A stretch of 64,000 nucleotides of DNA from an uncultured Alteromonadaceae bacterium (GCA_947503265.1 CANNDC010000011.1:1-64000); one strand, 5' to 3'. Positions 1-9,300 are shown, counted from the first letter of the stretch. Notes: a model not told the origin generated them from the sequence alone. Numbers and translations are program-made.

Positions 1-85
1 TTTCTGGTTTTCTGGTTTTCTGGTTTTCTGGTTTTCTGGTTTTCTGGTTTTCTGGTTTTCTGGTTTTCTGGTTTTCTGGTTTTCT
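1..85. repeat. 8-bp tandem repeat (TTTTCTGG), truncated by window edge
   Basis: The unit TTTTCTGG repeats about 10.6 times without visible interruption from base 1 to base 85 and probably continues outside the window. It lies downstream of the dinB stop codon, in non-coding DNA as far as can be seen. Octamer arrays can change length by slippage, but no reading frame or promoter that they would switch is visible here. Confidence 0.95.
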
Positions 86-120
86 AAGAATGCTTACAAA
101 CTAATTGAGCTATGGCAAGC

Positions 121-1185
121 TTATTTTGACAAATCAAATGGCAGCGTAAGTTGTCTAAAATTTGACTGAACTGGTAAACCGACATGCAGCCCAACAAGAC
201 GAATTCCCCTATCCGCTTTTCGTTCGTAGGCTTCATCAATCAACTCAACAAAATAGTGCTTGTTGAGCTCCTGACATCGGTGCTCGACTGTAGTTTGTTG
301 AAAATCGCTAAACTTTAATTTTACACCTTGGCTTTGAATTTTAGTGTTCCCTCTGGCACTTTTTAAACGTTCTTCTAGCTTTGGAAACAGAGTTTCTATC
401 ATTTCTAAGCATTCTTTTTTGCTTAGCAGGTCTTCAGATAGAGTCCGCTCTACACCCACTGACTTGCGCTCTCGGGACAGGCTCAAGTCTCTATCGTCTA
501 TGGCATGACTTCGATTCCAAATCACCGGGCCAAATTTTCCGAACTTTTTTATTAACTGTTCTAGTGGGTAACTACGAATATCTTCACAGGTGTACAACCC
601 CAAATTATGCAATTTTTGCACTGTAACTTTGCCAACACCGGGGATTTTCCCCAAGGGCAACTTTTTCACAAACTCATCAAGACTATCGGGAGTCACCACG
701 CAAATGCCGTTGGGCTTATTTTCATCACTAGCAATCTTAGCGACAAATTTACAGGGCGCCACTCCAGCAGAAGCGGTTAATCCTGTTTCGACTTTTATTG
801 CTTTTCTAATATCTTCTGCGATTAACGTGGCGCTGCCAGAGAAGTGTTTGCAATCTGTTACATCTAAATAGGCTTCGTCTAAGGAGAGTGGTTCAATTTT
901 ATCGGTATAACGTTCAAATATTTTTCGAATCTGTTTTGAGGCTTCAACGTACACATCCATTCGACCTTTAATCAGCACAAGATCAGGGCAGAGCTTCAAT
1001 GCATGAGCAGTAGCCATTGCCGAGCGGATACCAAATTTTCTCGCAGGATAATTACAAGTGGAGATAACCCCACGCCTATCAGAACTTCCACCTATAGCAA
1101 TAGGCAGATTCACTAATCGAGGATTATCACGCATCTCCACCGCGGCGTAGAAGCAATCCATGTCAATATGGATTATCTTTCTCAC
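121..1185 (-). CDS. dinB: DNA polymerase IV (Y-family translesion polymerase)
   Basis: Error-prone Y-family DNA polymerase that copies past lesions and is usually SOS-controlled. The 354-residue length fits the family. The N-terminus carries [11 protein letters not shown] with the metal-binding Asp8, and [10 protein letters not shown] supplies Asp103 and Glu104, the same catalytic numbering as E. coli Pol IV. A helix-hairpin-helix (PGVGKVT) lies around residue 182. The C-terminal QLTLPF resembles the beta-clamp-binding peptide. It appears monocistronic. I see no convincing LexA box in the 200 bases upstream. The 8-bp repeat array lies just beyond its stop codon. Confidence 0.97.
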   Translation of the reverse strand: MRKIIHIDMDCFYAAVEMRDNPRLVNLPIAIGGSSDRRGVISTCNYPARKFGIRSAMATAHALKLCPDLVLIKGRMDVYVEASKQIRKIFERYTDKIEPLSLDEAYLDVTDCKHFSGSATLIAEDIRKAIKVETGLTASAGVAPCKFVAKIASDENKPNGICVVTPDSLDEFVKKLPLGKIPGVGKVTVQKLHNLGLYTCEDIRSYPLEQLIKKFGKFGPVIWNRSHAIDDRDLSLSRERKSVGVERTLSEDLLSKKECLEMIETLFPKLEERLKSARGNTKIQSQGVKLKFSDFQQTTVEHRCQELNKHYFVELIDEAYERKADRGIRLVGLHVGLPVQSNFRQLTLPFDLSK

Positions 1186-1387
1186 CCGAGTTATTTCCCA
1201 AGAAACTAGTCATAACTGTATTTTTATACATGCATTGACTTATTGCAAACATAAATGCCGCTATTTCAGGATTACAAAATGCCTGCCATATGTTTGGTAA
1301 ATTTGATCAGCCATAGATCTTGTATTCACTTTCACTATTGCGCCGTTAGCGACACCATCGTCTTCAAGTTGTGCTTGTGTTTACAAA

Positions 1388-1852
1388 CTATCTAGCCCGC
1401 AATTTTTTGGCCGCATCCTTTATGCCTTCTCGCATTGTGACGTAAGTCGCACAACGACAGATATTACCTTTCATTGCTTGATCAATATCATCGTCGTTTG
1501 GATTGTCGTTATTTTCGAGTAGTGCCGCTGCCGCCATTATTTGTCCCGACTGACAATATCCACATTGAGGCACATCCAACAACTCCCAAGCGTCACGAAG
1601 CGAGTCAACAGCATTACCAGTCGCCCCCTCGATGGTGGTAATTTTTGCACCATTCAGACTGTCATGAGGAGTCACACAAGAACGTGTTGGTACACCATCC
1701 ACATGAACTGTGCACGCACCACACTGAGCAATACCACAGCCAAATTTTGTCCCCTGCATTTTTAAGTGATCACGGAGTACCCAAAGTAATGGCGTTCCTT
1801 TAGTAGCAGAAACAGTATGTTGTTTTCCGTTAATGTTGAGTTTAACTGACAT
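1388..1852 (-). CDS. iorA: Molybdenum hydroxylase small subunit, 2x[2Fe-2S] (IorA-like)
   Basis: Electron-transfer subunit of a xanthine-oxidase-family molybdenum hydroxylase, 154 residues. The plant-type ferredoxin cluster is given by Cys39, Cys44, Cys47 and Cys59. The second, helical-domain cluster is given by Cys97, Cys100, Cys132 and Cys134 (CGYC and CRC motifs). All eight ligands are present. It lies 13 bases after the large-subunit gene on the same strand, so the two are almost surely co-transcribed. The pair resembles isoquinoline 1-oxidoreductase or membrane-associated aldehyde dehydrogenases; the substrate cannot be told from sequence. No separate FAD subunit or cytochrome gene is nearby. 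Confidence 0.9.
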   Translation of the reverse strand: MSVKLNINGKQHTVSATKGTPLLWVLRDHLKMQGTKFGCGIAQCGACTVHVDGVPTRSCVTPHDSLNGAKITTIEGATGNAVDSLRDAWELLDVPQCGYCQSGQIMAAAALLENNDNPNDDDIDQAMKGNICRCATYVTMREGIKDAAKKLRAR

Positions 1853-1865
1853 CTGAAATCCCCTT

Positions 1866-4223
1866 CTAAGACTCTTTTGTTAAATCACTAAACTGAAGTG
1901 TATTGTTGGTAGGGCCAATCATAGGTAATCGCCGTATTCGATGTCCCGAAGCATTAAAAATAGCATTCGCAAGTGCTGGCGCAGCAAGTGGTGTAGCTGG
2001 CTCACCAATACCAGCAGGAGCTTCATTAGATTCGATGATCTCGACCTCGAATAATTTAGGAGCTTCGTCCATCCGCATTACCCTGTAGTCGGGAAAATTT
2101 GATTGATTTACCTGGCCTTTATCCATTGAAATCTCACCGTATAATGCTTGCGAAAGACCATATAAGGTCCCTCCTTGCATTTGTGCTTTCACGTGTTTTG
2201 GATTAACAACGGTGCCGGCATCCACTGCTAACCACACTCCAACAATGTCGATACTCCCGTCGTCGTCAACTGCCACTTCCATTACCGTGGCAATGTAGGA
2301 TAAAAACGATCGATGAGCTGCGATGCCGAGGCCATGACCTTTGGGAAGTGTTCGACCCCAATTTGCCATTTCTGCGGCTTTTTGGGTCACGTTTGTAAGA
2401 CGATCGGTTTGTATTGGGTACTCATTTAAAGTGGCATTGTAGTTCCAATGATTGGGAGCCCCTTCTTTGGTCGGATCGACTATTCTTGGTGGCCCAATCA
2501 GCTCTAGCAGGTAATCTTTTTGATCTTTACCTGCTTTATGCGCAAGCTCAGCTGCAAAGCTTTGCACACCAAATACGTGATAAACATTGGCTACTGCTCG
2601 CATCCAACCAATCCGTGCATGTGCGATAGCACTGCCTGCTTCGAGTCTTAAATTAGGCACATCAAATAAGTTGTCTGAGCCTCCCATACCCAACTCAACG
2701 TCATGGGCTTGCTGATTGTTATGATCAAAAGTTGAAAAAATGGTTGGGAAAACCGTGCGATGTAAAAAAGCCTCACATTTCCCATTTTTATCTAGAGCTC
2801 CTTCGAACCTTTGCGCACTGCAACTGTGGTAGAAGCCATGTTTAATCTCATCTTCTCTGGTCCAAGTCACTTTGACAGGCTTATTAATTTGTTTGGCTAG
2901 AAACGCCGCCTCAATCACAAAATCGGGTTTTGACTTTCTTCCAAAAGCGCCACCAAGAAGGGTGACATTTACCGTAACTCTCTCTACGTCAATTGAAAAA
3001 TAACCTGCAAGCGTTTTTCGCGTAGTTTGCGGATCTTGAACCGGTGCCCACACTTCAAGATTTCCATTTTGCCAATGTGCTGTTGCAACAGGTGGCTCCA
3101 TGGGTGATTGCGAGAAATGAGGTACATAATATTCGGCGACAATTTTGTTTTTGCTATTTGCCAAGATGTTAAGAGCATCACCGCGTTCACGCTTTACTTC
3201 GCCCGATTTTCTGGCGGTAGCAATCATTTCTTGTCGAAATGATTCTGAATTGTATTGCGCATTTGGTCCATTATGCCACTCAACTTCAAGCGCATATCTG
3301 CCCTGAATCGCAGACCAGGTATCGTTAGCGATAACGGCAACACCACCGAGTGGCTTAAACATTGCCGGAGCCTCTAATACAGGAAGCTGAATGGTTTTTA
3401 TTACATTTGGTACTTTCAATGCTTTGGTATCATCCACCGTTTTGGCTTTCGAAAAAACTTGTGGAGGACGAGCAATCACGGCATGTACCATATCCGGAAT
3501 GTCAACGTCTATGCCGTATTTACCCTCTCCTTTGACTATGCTTGGTACCGTCAGTGAATGGATAGGCTTAGCGATATAACGCCACGCTTCTCGCCCTTTG
3601 AGTTTTATGTCGTTTTCCGAGGGTAAAGGCAATTGAGCTGCAACTTTTGATAATTCTGCATACGCTAGTTTGGTGTCTGTTTCTGCTAAATAAACGTAGC
3701 CTAAACTTGCACTACAAAGGCTTGGATCTGCGTCCCATGCCAATGCAGCTGCTCTTTCAAGCATTGTTCTCATCGCGGCTCCAGCCATTCTCAGTCGATG
3801 AAAATTCAGTCTGACAGAGGCTGAACCATCAGTATTTTGATCGCCGTATTTGGCATCTCCTTTGGCTTGAACTACTGCAACATTATTCCAATCGGCTTCG
3901 AGCTCATCAGCCACGATTTGGGCCATTGATGTCCAAGTTTGTTGTCCCATTTCTGAACGATGACAAGTAATCAAAACCTGTCCATCGTCCTTTATTTCTA
4001 TCCAAAGACTGGGGTCTGCGTCACCTCCTTTGACTGGCAGAACAGATTTTTGATCGTTAGCGGCACGAGCTGTATTAGAACCAAGCGCAATTCCAACTAT
4101 TAGTGCACCAGAACCAGCAACAAATTGCCTTCGGCTAATTTTCATTACCGAGTCGCTATAACCAGCCGCTTCAGTGTTGGTGTATTGCTGATGCTGTGTA
4201 GGCGAAAAATATTTTAGAAACAC
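1866..4223 (-). CDS. iorB: Molybdenum hydroxylase large subunit, Tat-exported (IorB-like)
   Basis: Molybdopterin-binding catalytic subunit of the IorAB type, which oxidises aldehydes or N-heterocycles in the periplasm. A twin-arginine signal (SRRQFVAGSG) followed by a hydrophobic stretch lies at about residues 29-50. Later come GGAFGRK, typical of the cofactor pocket, and GIGEPATPL, whose Glu741 matches the catalytic base of the family. The GTG start at 4223 is preceded by AAGGAG at good spacing, which supports the long form. An ATG at 4145 would place the Tat motif near the N-terminus but has a weaker ribosome site. The dehydratase gene starts its 3' end 88 bases upstream on the same strand. 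Substrate unknown. Confidence 0.88.
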   Translation of the reverse strand: MFLKYFSPTQHQQYTNTEAAGYSDSVMKISRRQFVAGSGALIVGIALGSNTARAANDQKSVLPVKGGDADPSLWIEIKDDGQVLITCHRSEMGQQTWTSMAQIVADELEADWNNVAVVQAKGDAKYGDQNTDGSASVRLNFHRLRMAGAAMRTMLERAAALAWDADPSLCSASLGYVYLAETDTKLAYAELSKVAAQLPLPSENDIKLKGREAWRYIAKPIHSLTVPSIVKGEGKYGIDVDIPDMVHAVIARPPQVFSKAKTVDDTKALKVPNVIKTIQLPVLEAPAMFKPLGGVAVIANDTWSAIQGRYALEVEWHNGPNAQYNSESFRQEMIATARKSGEVKRERGDALNILANSKNKIVAEYYVPHFSQSPMEPPVATAHWQNGNLEVWAPVQDPQTTRKTLAGYFSIDVERVTVNVTLLGGAFGRKSKPDFVIEAAFLAKQINKPVKVTWTREDEIKHGFYHSCSAQRFEGALDKNGKCEAFLHRTVFPTIFSTFDHNNQQAHDVELGMGGSDNLFDVPNLRLEAGSAIAHARIGWMRAVANVYHVFGVQSFAAELAHKAGKDQKDYLLELIGPPRIVDPTKEGAPNHWNYNATLNEYPIQTDRLTNVTQKAAEMANWGRTLPKGHGLGIAAHRSFLSYIATVMEVAVDDDGSIDIVGVWLAVDAGTVVNPKHVKAQMQGGTLYGLSQALYGEISMDKGQVNQSNFPDYRVMRMDEAPKLFEVEIIESNEAPAGIGEPATPLAAPALANAIFNASGHRIRRLPMIGPTNNTLQFSDLTKES

Positions 4224-4240
4224 GTTTGACTCCTTCTGCT

Positions 4241-4263
4241 ATTTGACTGGGGTCTGTTGACCT
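4241..4263. repeat. Dispersed intergenic repeat, copy 1 (diverged)
   Basis: This intergenic word matches 48878-48900 except for two single-base indels, and shares the core CTGTTGACCT with copies at 38664-38680 and 48878-48902. It sits between the dehydratase and the hydroxylase large-subunit gene. Confidence 0.5.
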
Positions 4264-4311
4264 ATGTATTAACTTATGAGCTCTCAAATGTATCTGATTT
4301 GAGAAAAGAGG

Positions 4312-5457
4312 TTAGTTCACCTTAAATCGGTCAATAATTTCCCGATTTACCTCTACTCCAATCCCAGGTTCAGTGGAAACCTGCACCTTACCATTCGTCA
4401 TTTTGATTCCGTCGAATATCAAGTCTTTGCGGAACGGATGCGATGACTGGTCGAATTCAAGGAAAGGCTCTGTTGGGTTGAGTGACAAAGGCGTAGAGGG
4501 CAGAGAAGCAATAAATTGTAAAGATGCCGCAATGCCGATACCTGATCCCCAAACGTGAGGGATCATTCTAGTGTGGTTGGCTTGAGCAATAGCAGCTATT
4601 TTTTTACACTCAGTGATACCACCAGAAGAGCATAAATCAGGTTGGATAATGTCTAAAGCTCGCCCTTCTAACCAAGGAACAAAACCCATTTTACCAAACA
4701 CTTGTTCGCCAGAGGCAATGTAGGCTTTGGATAGATTTTTGATTTGCTTGTAGCCTTCAATATCTTCAGGCGCTAGCAATTCTTCAAGAAAGTACAAATT
4801 GAGATCTTCTGTTTCCTTGATAATTCTTCTCGCAGCGGCAACATTGTAGGCACCATTAGCATCAGCCATAATTTTAATATCGTTGCCAACTGCTTCTCTG
4901 ACCAAACGCATGGCAGCGATATCTTCTTCAACCCCAAATCCAATTTTTAGTTTAAAAGCTTCGAATCCACTATCGACATATCGATGTGCTTCATCTAATA
5001 AGGCCTCAGGATAACTTGCACCTTTGATACGGTAGAAGCCCGTAGCGTAAGGTGTGACTTCCGTCCTAAATGCGCCACCGATCAGTGCATGAATAGGTTG
5101 ACCAACCGTCTTGCCAATGATATCCCACAGGGCGATATCCACACCACTAATAGCGTTAACCGCCGACCCCCCTTGACCGTATGGGCGGGTGAGGTTGTAC
5201 ATTTCTTCCCACAACACTTCGACATCGAAAGGATTACGACCTAGCAATCTGGGCTTGAATGCGTGTTCGATAAAAGCAGCAGCAATTTGCGGTGGTTGTA
5301 AACCATGACATAAGCACTCTCCCCATCCGGAAAGACCTTCATCTGTAATGATTTCAACAATAAGAGAACTACGGTTATGTGCCCAACCTTGTGCGAAATA
5401 AAAAGGTGTATCCAAAGGTACAGAGATAGCGTGGGCGATGACGTTAGCAATTTTCAT
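4312..5457 (-). CDS. Mandelate racemase/muconate lactonizing enzyme family dehydratase or racemase
   Basis: Enolase-superfamily enzyme of 381 residues that abstracts a proton alpha to a carboxylate, usually to dehydrate a sugar acid or racemise an acid. The full catalytic set of the mandelate-racemase subgroup is visible: Lys169 and Lys171 (FKLKIG), metal ligands Asp199, Glu225 and Glu251, and the Asp274-His301 dyad (IIQPD, IPHVWG). It is preceded by a TRAP-permease remnant and followed by the molybdenum hydroxylase genes, which suggests catabolism of an imported organic acid. The exact substrate cannot be assigned from motifs. Confidence 0.9.
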   Translation of the reverse strand: MKIANVIAHAISVPLDTPFYFAQGWAHNRSSLIVEIITDEGLSGWGECLCHGLQPPQIAAAFIEHAFKPRLLGRNPFDVEVLWEEMYNLTRPYGQGGSAVNAISGVDIALWDIIGKTVGQPIHALIGGAFRTEVTPYATGFYRIKGASYPEALLDEAHRYVDSGFEAFKLKIGFGVEEDIAAMRLVREAVGNDIKIMADANGAYNVAAARRIIKETEDLNLYFLEELLAPEDIEGYKQIKNLSKAYIASGEQVFGKMGFVPWLEGRALDIIQPDLCSSGGITECKKIAAIAQANHTRMIPHVWGSGIGIAASLQFIASLPSTPLSLNPTEPFLEFDQSSHPFRKDLIFDGIKMTNGKVQVSTEPGIGVEVNREIIDRFKVN

Positions 5458-5470
5458 AGTAGGTCCAGAT

Positions 5471-5629
5471 TCATAAAAGTATTAGAGAAAGCAATGGTAA
5501 AAAAACAATCAGTAGCAATGCCATCAGCATGACCACAAAGAATGGCGTTATCGAGCGGATTAACTTTTCGATTGAGCCCCCCGAAACGCTAGAGCCGAAA
5601 AGCATTAGAAACTTGCCGTCACCATTCAT
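5471..5629 (-). pseudogene. C-terminal remnant of a TRAP transporter large permease (DctM-like)
   Basis: A 52-codon open stretch ends 13 bases before the dehydratase start. It reads SIEKLIRSITPFF, then a hydrophobic helix, then FLPLLSLILL and a stop. This is the pattern of the extreme C-terminus of DctM-type TRAP permeases (compare the intact one ending at 16652). The preceding 400 or more residues are missing and a stop codon lies just upstream of the only ATG. I read it as the leftover of a deleted transporter that once fed the dehydratase. The alternative is a genuine 52-residue single-span membrane protein. Confidence 0.6.
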
Positions 5630-6002
5630 AACTCAAATTAAAAATACAGTCTACTAGAAGGTCTACACTCAAGAGTAAACAGAATGCTACTAACCATGGA
5701 GCTGTTAGAGCTCCAATACAATTGGTTGTTTATAAACCCTTTCTTAACTTAACTTTAATTTTATTCTCTCGATTGTAAATATTTGCCTCTTTGGAATATT
5801 AGTCAACACGCGACTTATAAAAAAGGAGAACAAAGCCATTATGTTATAAATATCGACAAATCATGGTCATTTTTACGTAAGTCTACGAATTCATTGAAAA
5901 TCGGCACTCATCATATAATTTTGGACTTTCGTCCCAGAACAATATTACTACTAGATGAATGTGCTTTACTTAAAGCAACGAAAACAAAAATAGACATTCG
6001 TC
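5630..6002. other. Intergenic region with one short inverted repeat
   Basis: No gene is supported here. The arms TGGAGCT and AGCTCCA at 5697-5715 flank a five-base loop, with no T-run on either side, so it resembles an operator more than a terminator. GTCTAC occurs twice, six bases apart, near 5652-5669. The open frame starting at 5783 on the plus strand has no ribosome site and overlaps the next gene, so I do not call it. Confidence 0.4.
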
Positions 6003-6587
6003 ATGATACACAATTCAATTTCAAAATTACTCGCTATTTATTTGGCACTATTTTTTACACTAGCCTTTTCGTTCAATACTTTCGCCACACCGAGTCAGGC
6101 TAACCCCAATGCTCCTGAACAGCTTGCACATTGGAATAAAGTGATTGGTAGTTGGACAACCACGGAAGAGAGCCTCAAGCGAGATGGTACGGGTTGGGCC
6201 CCATCTACGGGCGCATTATGGAACTTCTATTGGGCAATGGACGGCTGGGCAATCAGAGACGAATACTTTTCACCACCTTTGAATAGCGAAATATCAGACC
6301 CAAATAAAAGACAAATTGGTACCAATATTAGAGTATTCAATCAGGAAAAAAATGAATGGATTATGGCTTGGATAACCAAAGCAGGACAAAGCGTTGACGT
6401 TTATTCTGCAAAATCAGATGGAAAAACCATAGTCATGTATACACCTGCATTGAAAGAAGGGGCCCAACACAAACGAATCACTTTTTTCGACATCAAAGAC
6501 AATAGTTTCGAATGGAAGATGGAGTTTTCAAAAGACGGCAAAACCAACTGGCTTGAGGTGCATAGGATCCACGCAATCAGAAACTAG
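6003..6587 (+). CDS. Secreted DUF1579-like protein
   Basis: A 194-residue exported protein. The first 30 residues form a signal peptide (basic start, long hydrophobic core ending near FATPSQA). The mature part is rich in Trp and Gly and starts with a segment like HWNKVIGSWTTTE, then alternating strands. This resembles the lipocalin-like DUF1579 proteins, whose role is unknown. No good ribosome site precedes the ATG. It stands alone on the plus strand and ends convergently with nqrM at a small hairpin. The family call is from general resemblance. Confidence 0.65.
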   Translation: MIHNSISKLLAIYLALFFTLAFSFNTFATPSQANPNAPEQLAHWNKVIGSWTTTEESLKRDGTGWAPSTGALWNFYWAMDGWAIRDEYFSPPLNSEISDPNKRQIGTNIRVFNQEKNEWIMAWITKAGQSVDVYSAKSDGKTIVMYTPALKEGAQHKRITFFDIKDNSFEWKMEFSKDGKTNWLEVHRIHAIRN

Positions 6588-6608
6588 GGTGTGATACTAA
6601 TGGACTGA

Positions 6609-6627
6609 CGTTGAACTAGGTTCAACG
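6609..6627. terminator. Hairpin between convergent genes
   Basis: The arms CGTTGAAC and GTTCAACG are separated by three bases. It lies between two convergent stop codons and could end transcription from either side. No T-run follows, so it is a weak intrinsic terminator at best. Confidence 0.4.
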
Positions 6628-6628
6628 C

Positions 6629-6862
6629 CTACAAAATCTGGTTTTGCTTCCACTCATTAAGTTTTTTCTGACGCTGCTCTTCCTTTTCCATGCGCGCTTT
6701 TTTACGGTCACATGGCTCAGGGCAGTCACAAGCTTTGTCGATACCTAATGCTCCCAAGCCACCACAACTGCCGGATATGGTTTTTTGTTGAACAATGTAG
6801 CCCACCGACATGGCGACAACAACGATCAAAAAGAAAGCAAAGGCTAAAACAAATGTACTCAC
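6629..6862 (-). CDS. nqrM: Na+-NQR maturation protein NqrM
   Basis: Small membrane protein of 77 residues required for assembly of the Na+-NQR complex, probably delivering iron for the intramembrane Fe-S centre. One N-terminal membrane span (about residues 4-24) is followed by Cys33, Cys45, Cys47 and Cys51 in SCGG and CDCPEPC motifs, which are the conserved cysteines of the family (formerly DUF539). The C-terminus is charged. It follows apbE by 28 bases on the same strand, at the end of the nqr locus, which is its usual place. Confidence 0.93.
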   Translation of the reverse strand: MSTFVLAFAFFLIVVVAMSVGYIVQQKTISGSCGGLGALGIDKACDCPEPCDRKKARMEKEEQRQKKLNEWKQNQIL

Positions 6863-6890
6863 AATATTTCCTATAAAAATTATCTAATAC

Positions 6891-7940
6891 TTATTGGGTA
6901 GCAGCAGTCATATACTGTTCAAATTTCCCACTAGTATACGCTTTAAAGTCACCATTTTCTCGTGTAATTAGCATCACATCTAGCCCCTGTTCTTCGGCCA
7001 ACTGCAATGCCAAATCTTTGCCCATCACATTCAACGCTGTTGCAAGACCATCTGCTGTCATGGACGAAGGATGCACGACAGTGACGGCAACCAAATTATG
7101 GGATATGGGTGAACCTGTTGTCGGGTTAATTAAGTGTGAATAACGGACCCCGTTTTCTTCGAAATAATTTCGATAATCACCGGAAGTTGCCACGGCGTTT
7201 TGACCAACACTAATAACAGACTGAACAGCCCTTTCAGATGTGATGGGTTTTTCTACCGCTATTCGCCATTGCAACCCATTAGCTTTTGTACCCGATACAC
7301 GCATCTCGCCACCTATCTCAATTAGATAGTTATCAAAAGAAAGGGATTGGAGATATTCTGCGACTCTATCAACTGCATAACCTTTTGCGATAGTTGAAAG
7401 ATCCACATAAAGGTCAGGATGGGACTTGCTAGCAGAACCATTAAGAATATGTAGTTTCTCAAGACCGATACGCTGCTTTACCTCTGCTATCTGAGAGGCG
7501 TCAGGAGCAGTCTCCGGCTTAGCATCCGGACCAAAGCCCCACATATTTACTAGCGGCCCTACTGTCACATCTAAAACGCCTCCACTAAGCTCTCCAAGCC
7601 GCTTTGCTTCCTTTAGCACAAAGAGCGTTTCTTGAGATAACGGAAATGCTTGCGTACTTTTATGTTGATTAAACCTCGATAACTCCGAGTCTAGATCATA
7701 GGTAGACATTAAGGCATTGATACCAATAAGCAATTCATCAATCTGCGTTTGAACATAGGCTGGTTTTAGCTGATTTTCTGAATCATCTGGCGAAACCACA
7801 TACTTGATATTGTAGGTGGTGCCCATTGTGGGACCAGTTAAATGTATTTCTTCTTGCTCTTTCGGGCTAGTAAATACAATGATTGCGGTTAATACAATAA
7901 GTATAGGTAACGCAAACGCTCTGTATTTTAGTAATTTCAT
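6891..7940 (-). CDS. apbE: FAD:protein FMN transferase
   Basis: Flavin transferase that attaches FMN through a phosphoester bond to Thr residues of NqrB and NqrC. It has 349 residues with an N-terminal membrane anchor (residues 8-25) and no lipobox Cys. Family motifs are visible: GPTMGTTY (36-43), KGYAVD (186-191), EIGGE (208-212), HLINPTTG (269-276) and MTADGLAT (294-301, the Mg2+ and FAD site). It lies between the nqr terminator and nqrM, so it may use its own promoter or read-through from nqrF. Its targets are the SGAT motifs in NqrB and NqrC. Confidence 0.95.
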   Translation of the reverse strand: MKLLKYRAFALPILIVLTAIIVFTSPKEQEEIHLTGPTMGTTYNIKYVVSPDDSENQLKPAYVQTQIDELLIGINALMSTYDLDSELSRFNQHKSTQAFPLSQETLFVLKEAKRLGELSGGVLDVTVGPLVNMWGFGPDAKPETAPDASQIAEVKQRIGLEKLHILNGSASKSHPDLYVDLSTIAKGYAVDRVAEYLQSLSFDNYLIEIGGEMRVSGTKANGLQWRIAVEKPITSERAVQSVISVGQNAVATSGDYRNYFEENGVRYSHLINPTTGSPISHNLVAVTVVHPSSMTADGLATALNVMGKDLALQLAEEQGLDVMLITRENGDFKAYTSGKFEQYMTAATQ

Positions 7941-7994
7941 TAAGTGTATCCAGCTATTCGCTATTTAACGGTAGGGCGTGTTGATCTTAACTGA

Positions 7995-8024
7995 TAAAAA
8001 AAGAGGGACCTTAGTCCCTCTTTT
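7995..8024 (-). terminator. Intrinsic terminator of nqrABCDEF
   Basis: The stem GAGGGAC/GTCCCTC, extended by four A-T pairs, has a four-base loop. Read on the minus strand it ends in a run of seven T. It lies directly after nqrF and before apbE, so it separates the structural operon from the maturation genes. Confidence 0.85.
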
Positions 8025-8044
8025 CTAATATTGATGAGGCAAGA

Positions 8045-9277
8045 TTAGCCGCCGAAGTCATCAAGCATAATGTTTTCGTCTTCCACGCCTAGCTCTTTCA
8101 ACATGTTAATCACAGCCGCATTCATCATCGGTGGACCACACATATAGAACTCACAATCTTCAGGAGCGGGATGATCTTTCAGGTAGTTTTCTAACAATAC
8201 GTTGTGAATAAAACCTGTGTCTCCAGTCCAATTATCTTCAGGTTGAGGATCGGAAAGCGCAACATACCAGTTAAAGTTTTCATTCTCTTTTTGTAGCATA
8301 TCGAAATCTTCAACATAGAACATTTCACGAAGAGAACGCGCACCGTACCAGAAGGTAATCTTACGATCTGTTTTAATTCGACGTAGTTGGTCGAAGATAT
8401 GTGAACGCATGGGCGCCATACCAGCACCACCACCGACAAACACCATCTCTGCTTCTGTCTCTTTGGCAAAGAATTCACCGAAAGGACCTGAAATAGTCGC
8501 TTTGTCACCTTCTTTTAGATTCCATATCCAAGACGACATTTTACCAGCCGGTAGGGAAAGATTATTCGGTGGCGGCGTTGCAACACGCACGTTCAACATG
8601 ATAATCCCTTCTTCCTCTGGATAGTTCGCCATTGAATAAGCACGTATTGTTTCTTCATCTACTTTTGATTCAATATCAAAGAATCCAAAACGCTCCCAAT
8701 CAGGTTTGTACTCATCAGGAATATCAAAGTCTTTGTACTTAACGTGATGAGGTGGAGCCTCAATTTGGATATAACCACCTGCTCGGAAAGGTACACTTTC
8801 ACCATTAGGTATTTTCAGTTTTAATTCTTTGATGAAAGTTGCTTTGTTGTCGTTAGAGATAACTTCACAATCCCACTTTTTAATACCAAAGACTTCTTCT
8901 GGAAGCTCAATTTTCATGTCTTGTTTAATAGCAACTTGACATGATAAACGACAACCTTCTTTAGCTTCACGTTTGCTAACGTGATCAAGTTCGGTAGGTA
9001 AGATTTCGCCACCGCCTTCTTTGATATCAACGCGACATTGACCACAAGAGCCACCGCCACCACAAGCAGACGATACAAAAATACCTGAGTCAGCCAAAGC
9101 ACCTAATAATTTGCCACCCGGAGAAGCAGTAATTGCTTTGTCAGGGTCATTGTTGATCAAAATGGTGACATCGCCAGATGGTACCAATTTTGATTTTGCG
9201 AACATGATGATAAACACAAGCGCCAATACGATGGCGATAAACATGCCTACACCAAGGTAAATTTCATTGGGGTTCAT
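8045..9277 (-). CDS. nqrF: Na+-NQR subunit F, NADH dehydrogenase with FAD and [2Fe-2S]
   Basis: Entry point of electrons from NADH into the Na+-translocating NADH:quinone oxidoreductase. The 410-residue protein has one N-terminal membrane span (residues 6-27), then a ferredoxin domain with Cys72, Cys78, Cys81 and Cys113, then a flavodoxin-reductase module with RAYSMANYP for FAD and a CGPP nucleotide motif near the end. It finishes in the FGG typical of these reductases. It is the last structural gene of the operon, 23 bases after nqrE. Confidence 0.97.
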   Translation of the reverse strand: MNPNEIYLGVGMFIAIVLALVFIIMFAKSKLVPSGDVTILINNDPDKAITASPGGKLLGALADSGIFVSSACGGGGSCGQCRVDIKEGGGEILPTELDHVSKREAKEGCRLSCQVAIKQDMKIELPEEVFGIKKWDCEVISNDNKATFIKELKLKIPNGESVPFRAGGYIQIEAPPHHVKYKDFDIPDEYKPDWERFGFFDIESKVDEETIRAYSMANYPEEEGIIMLNVRVATPPPNNLSLPAGKMSSWIWNLKEGDKATISGPFGEFFAKETEAEMVFVGGGAGMAPMRSHIFDQLRRIKTDRKITFWYGARSLREMFYVEDFDMLQKENENFNWYVALSDPQPEDNWTGDTGFIHNVLLENYLKDHPAPEDCEFYMCGPPMMNAAVINMLKELGVEDENIMLDDFGG

Positions 9278-9300
9278 TTATTTACTCCTTAGTGTGGCGC

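Noticed and set aside
1261-1377. 38-codon minus-strand frame just after the hydroxylase small subunit (reads QLEDDGVANGAIVKVNTR)
   Set aside because: It looks faintly coding but has no proper start codon and is too short to separate from chance.
5783-6103. 106-codon plus-strand open frame before the DUF1579-like gene
   Set aside because: It has no ribosome site, no family resemblance and overlaps by 101 bases with a gene that has a clear signal peptide.
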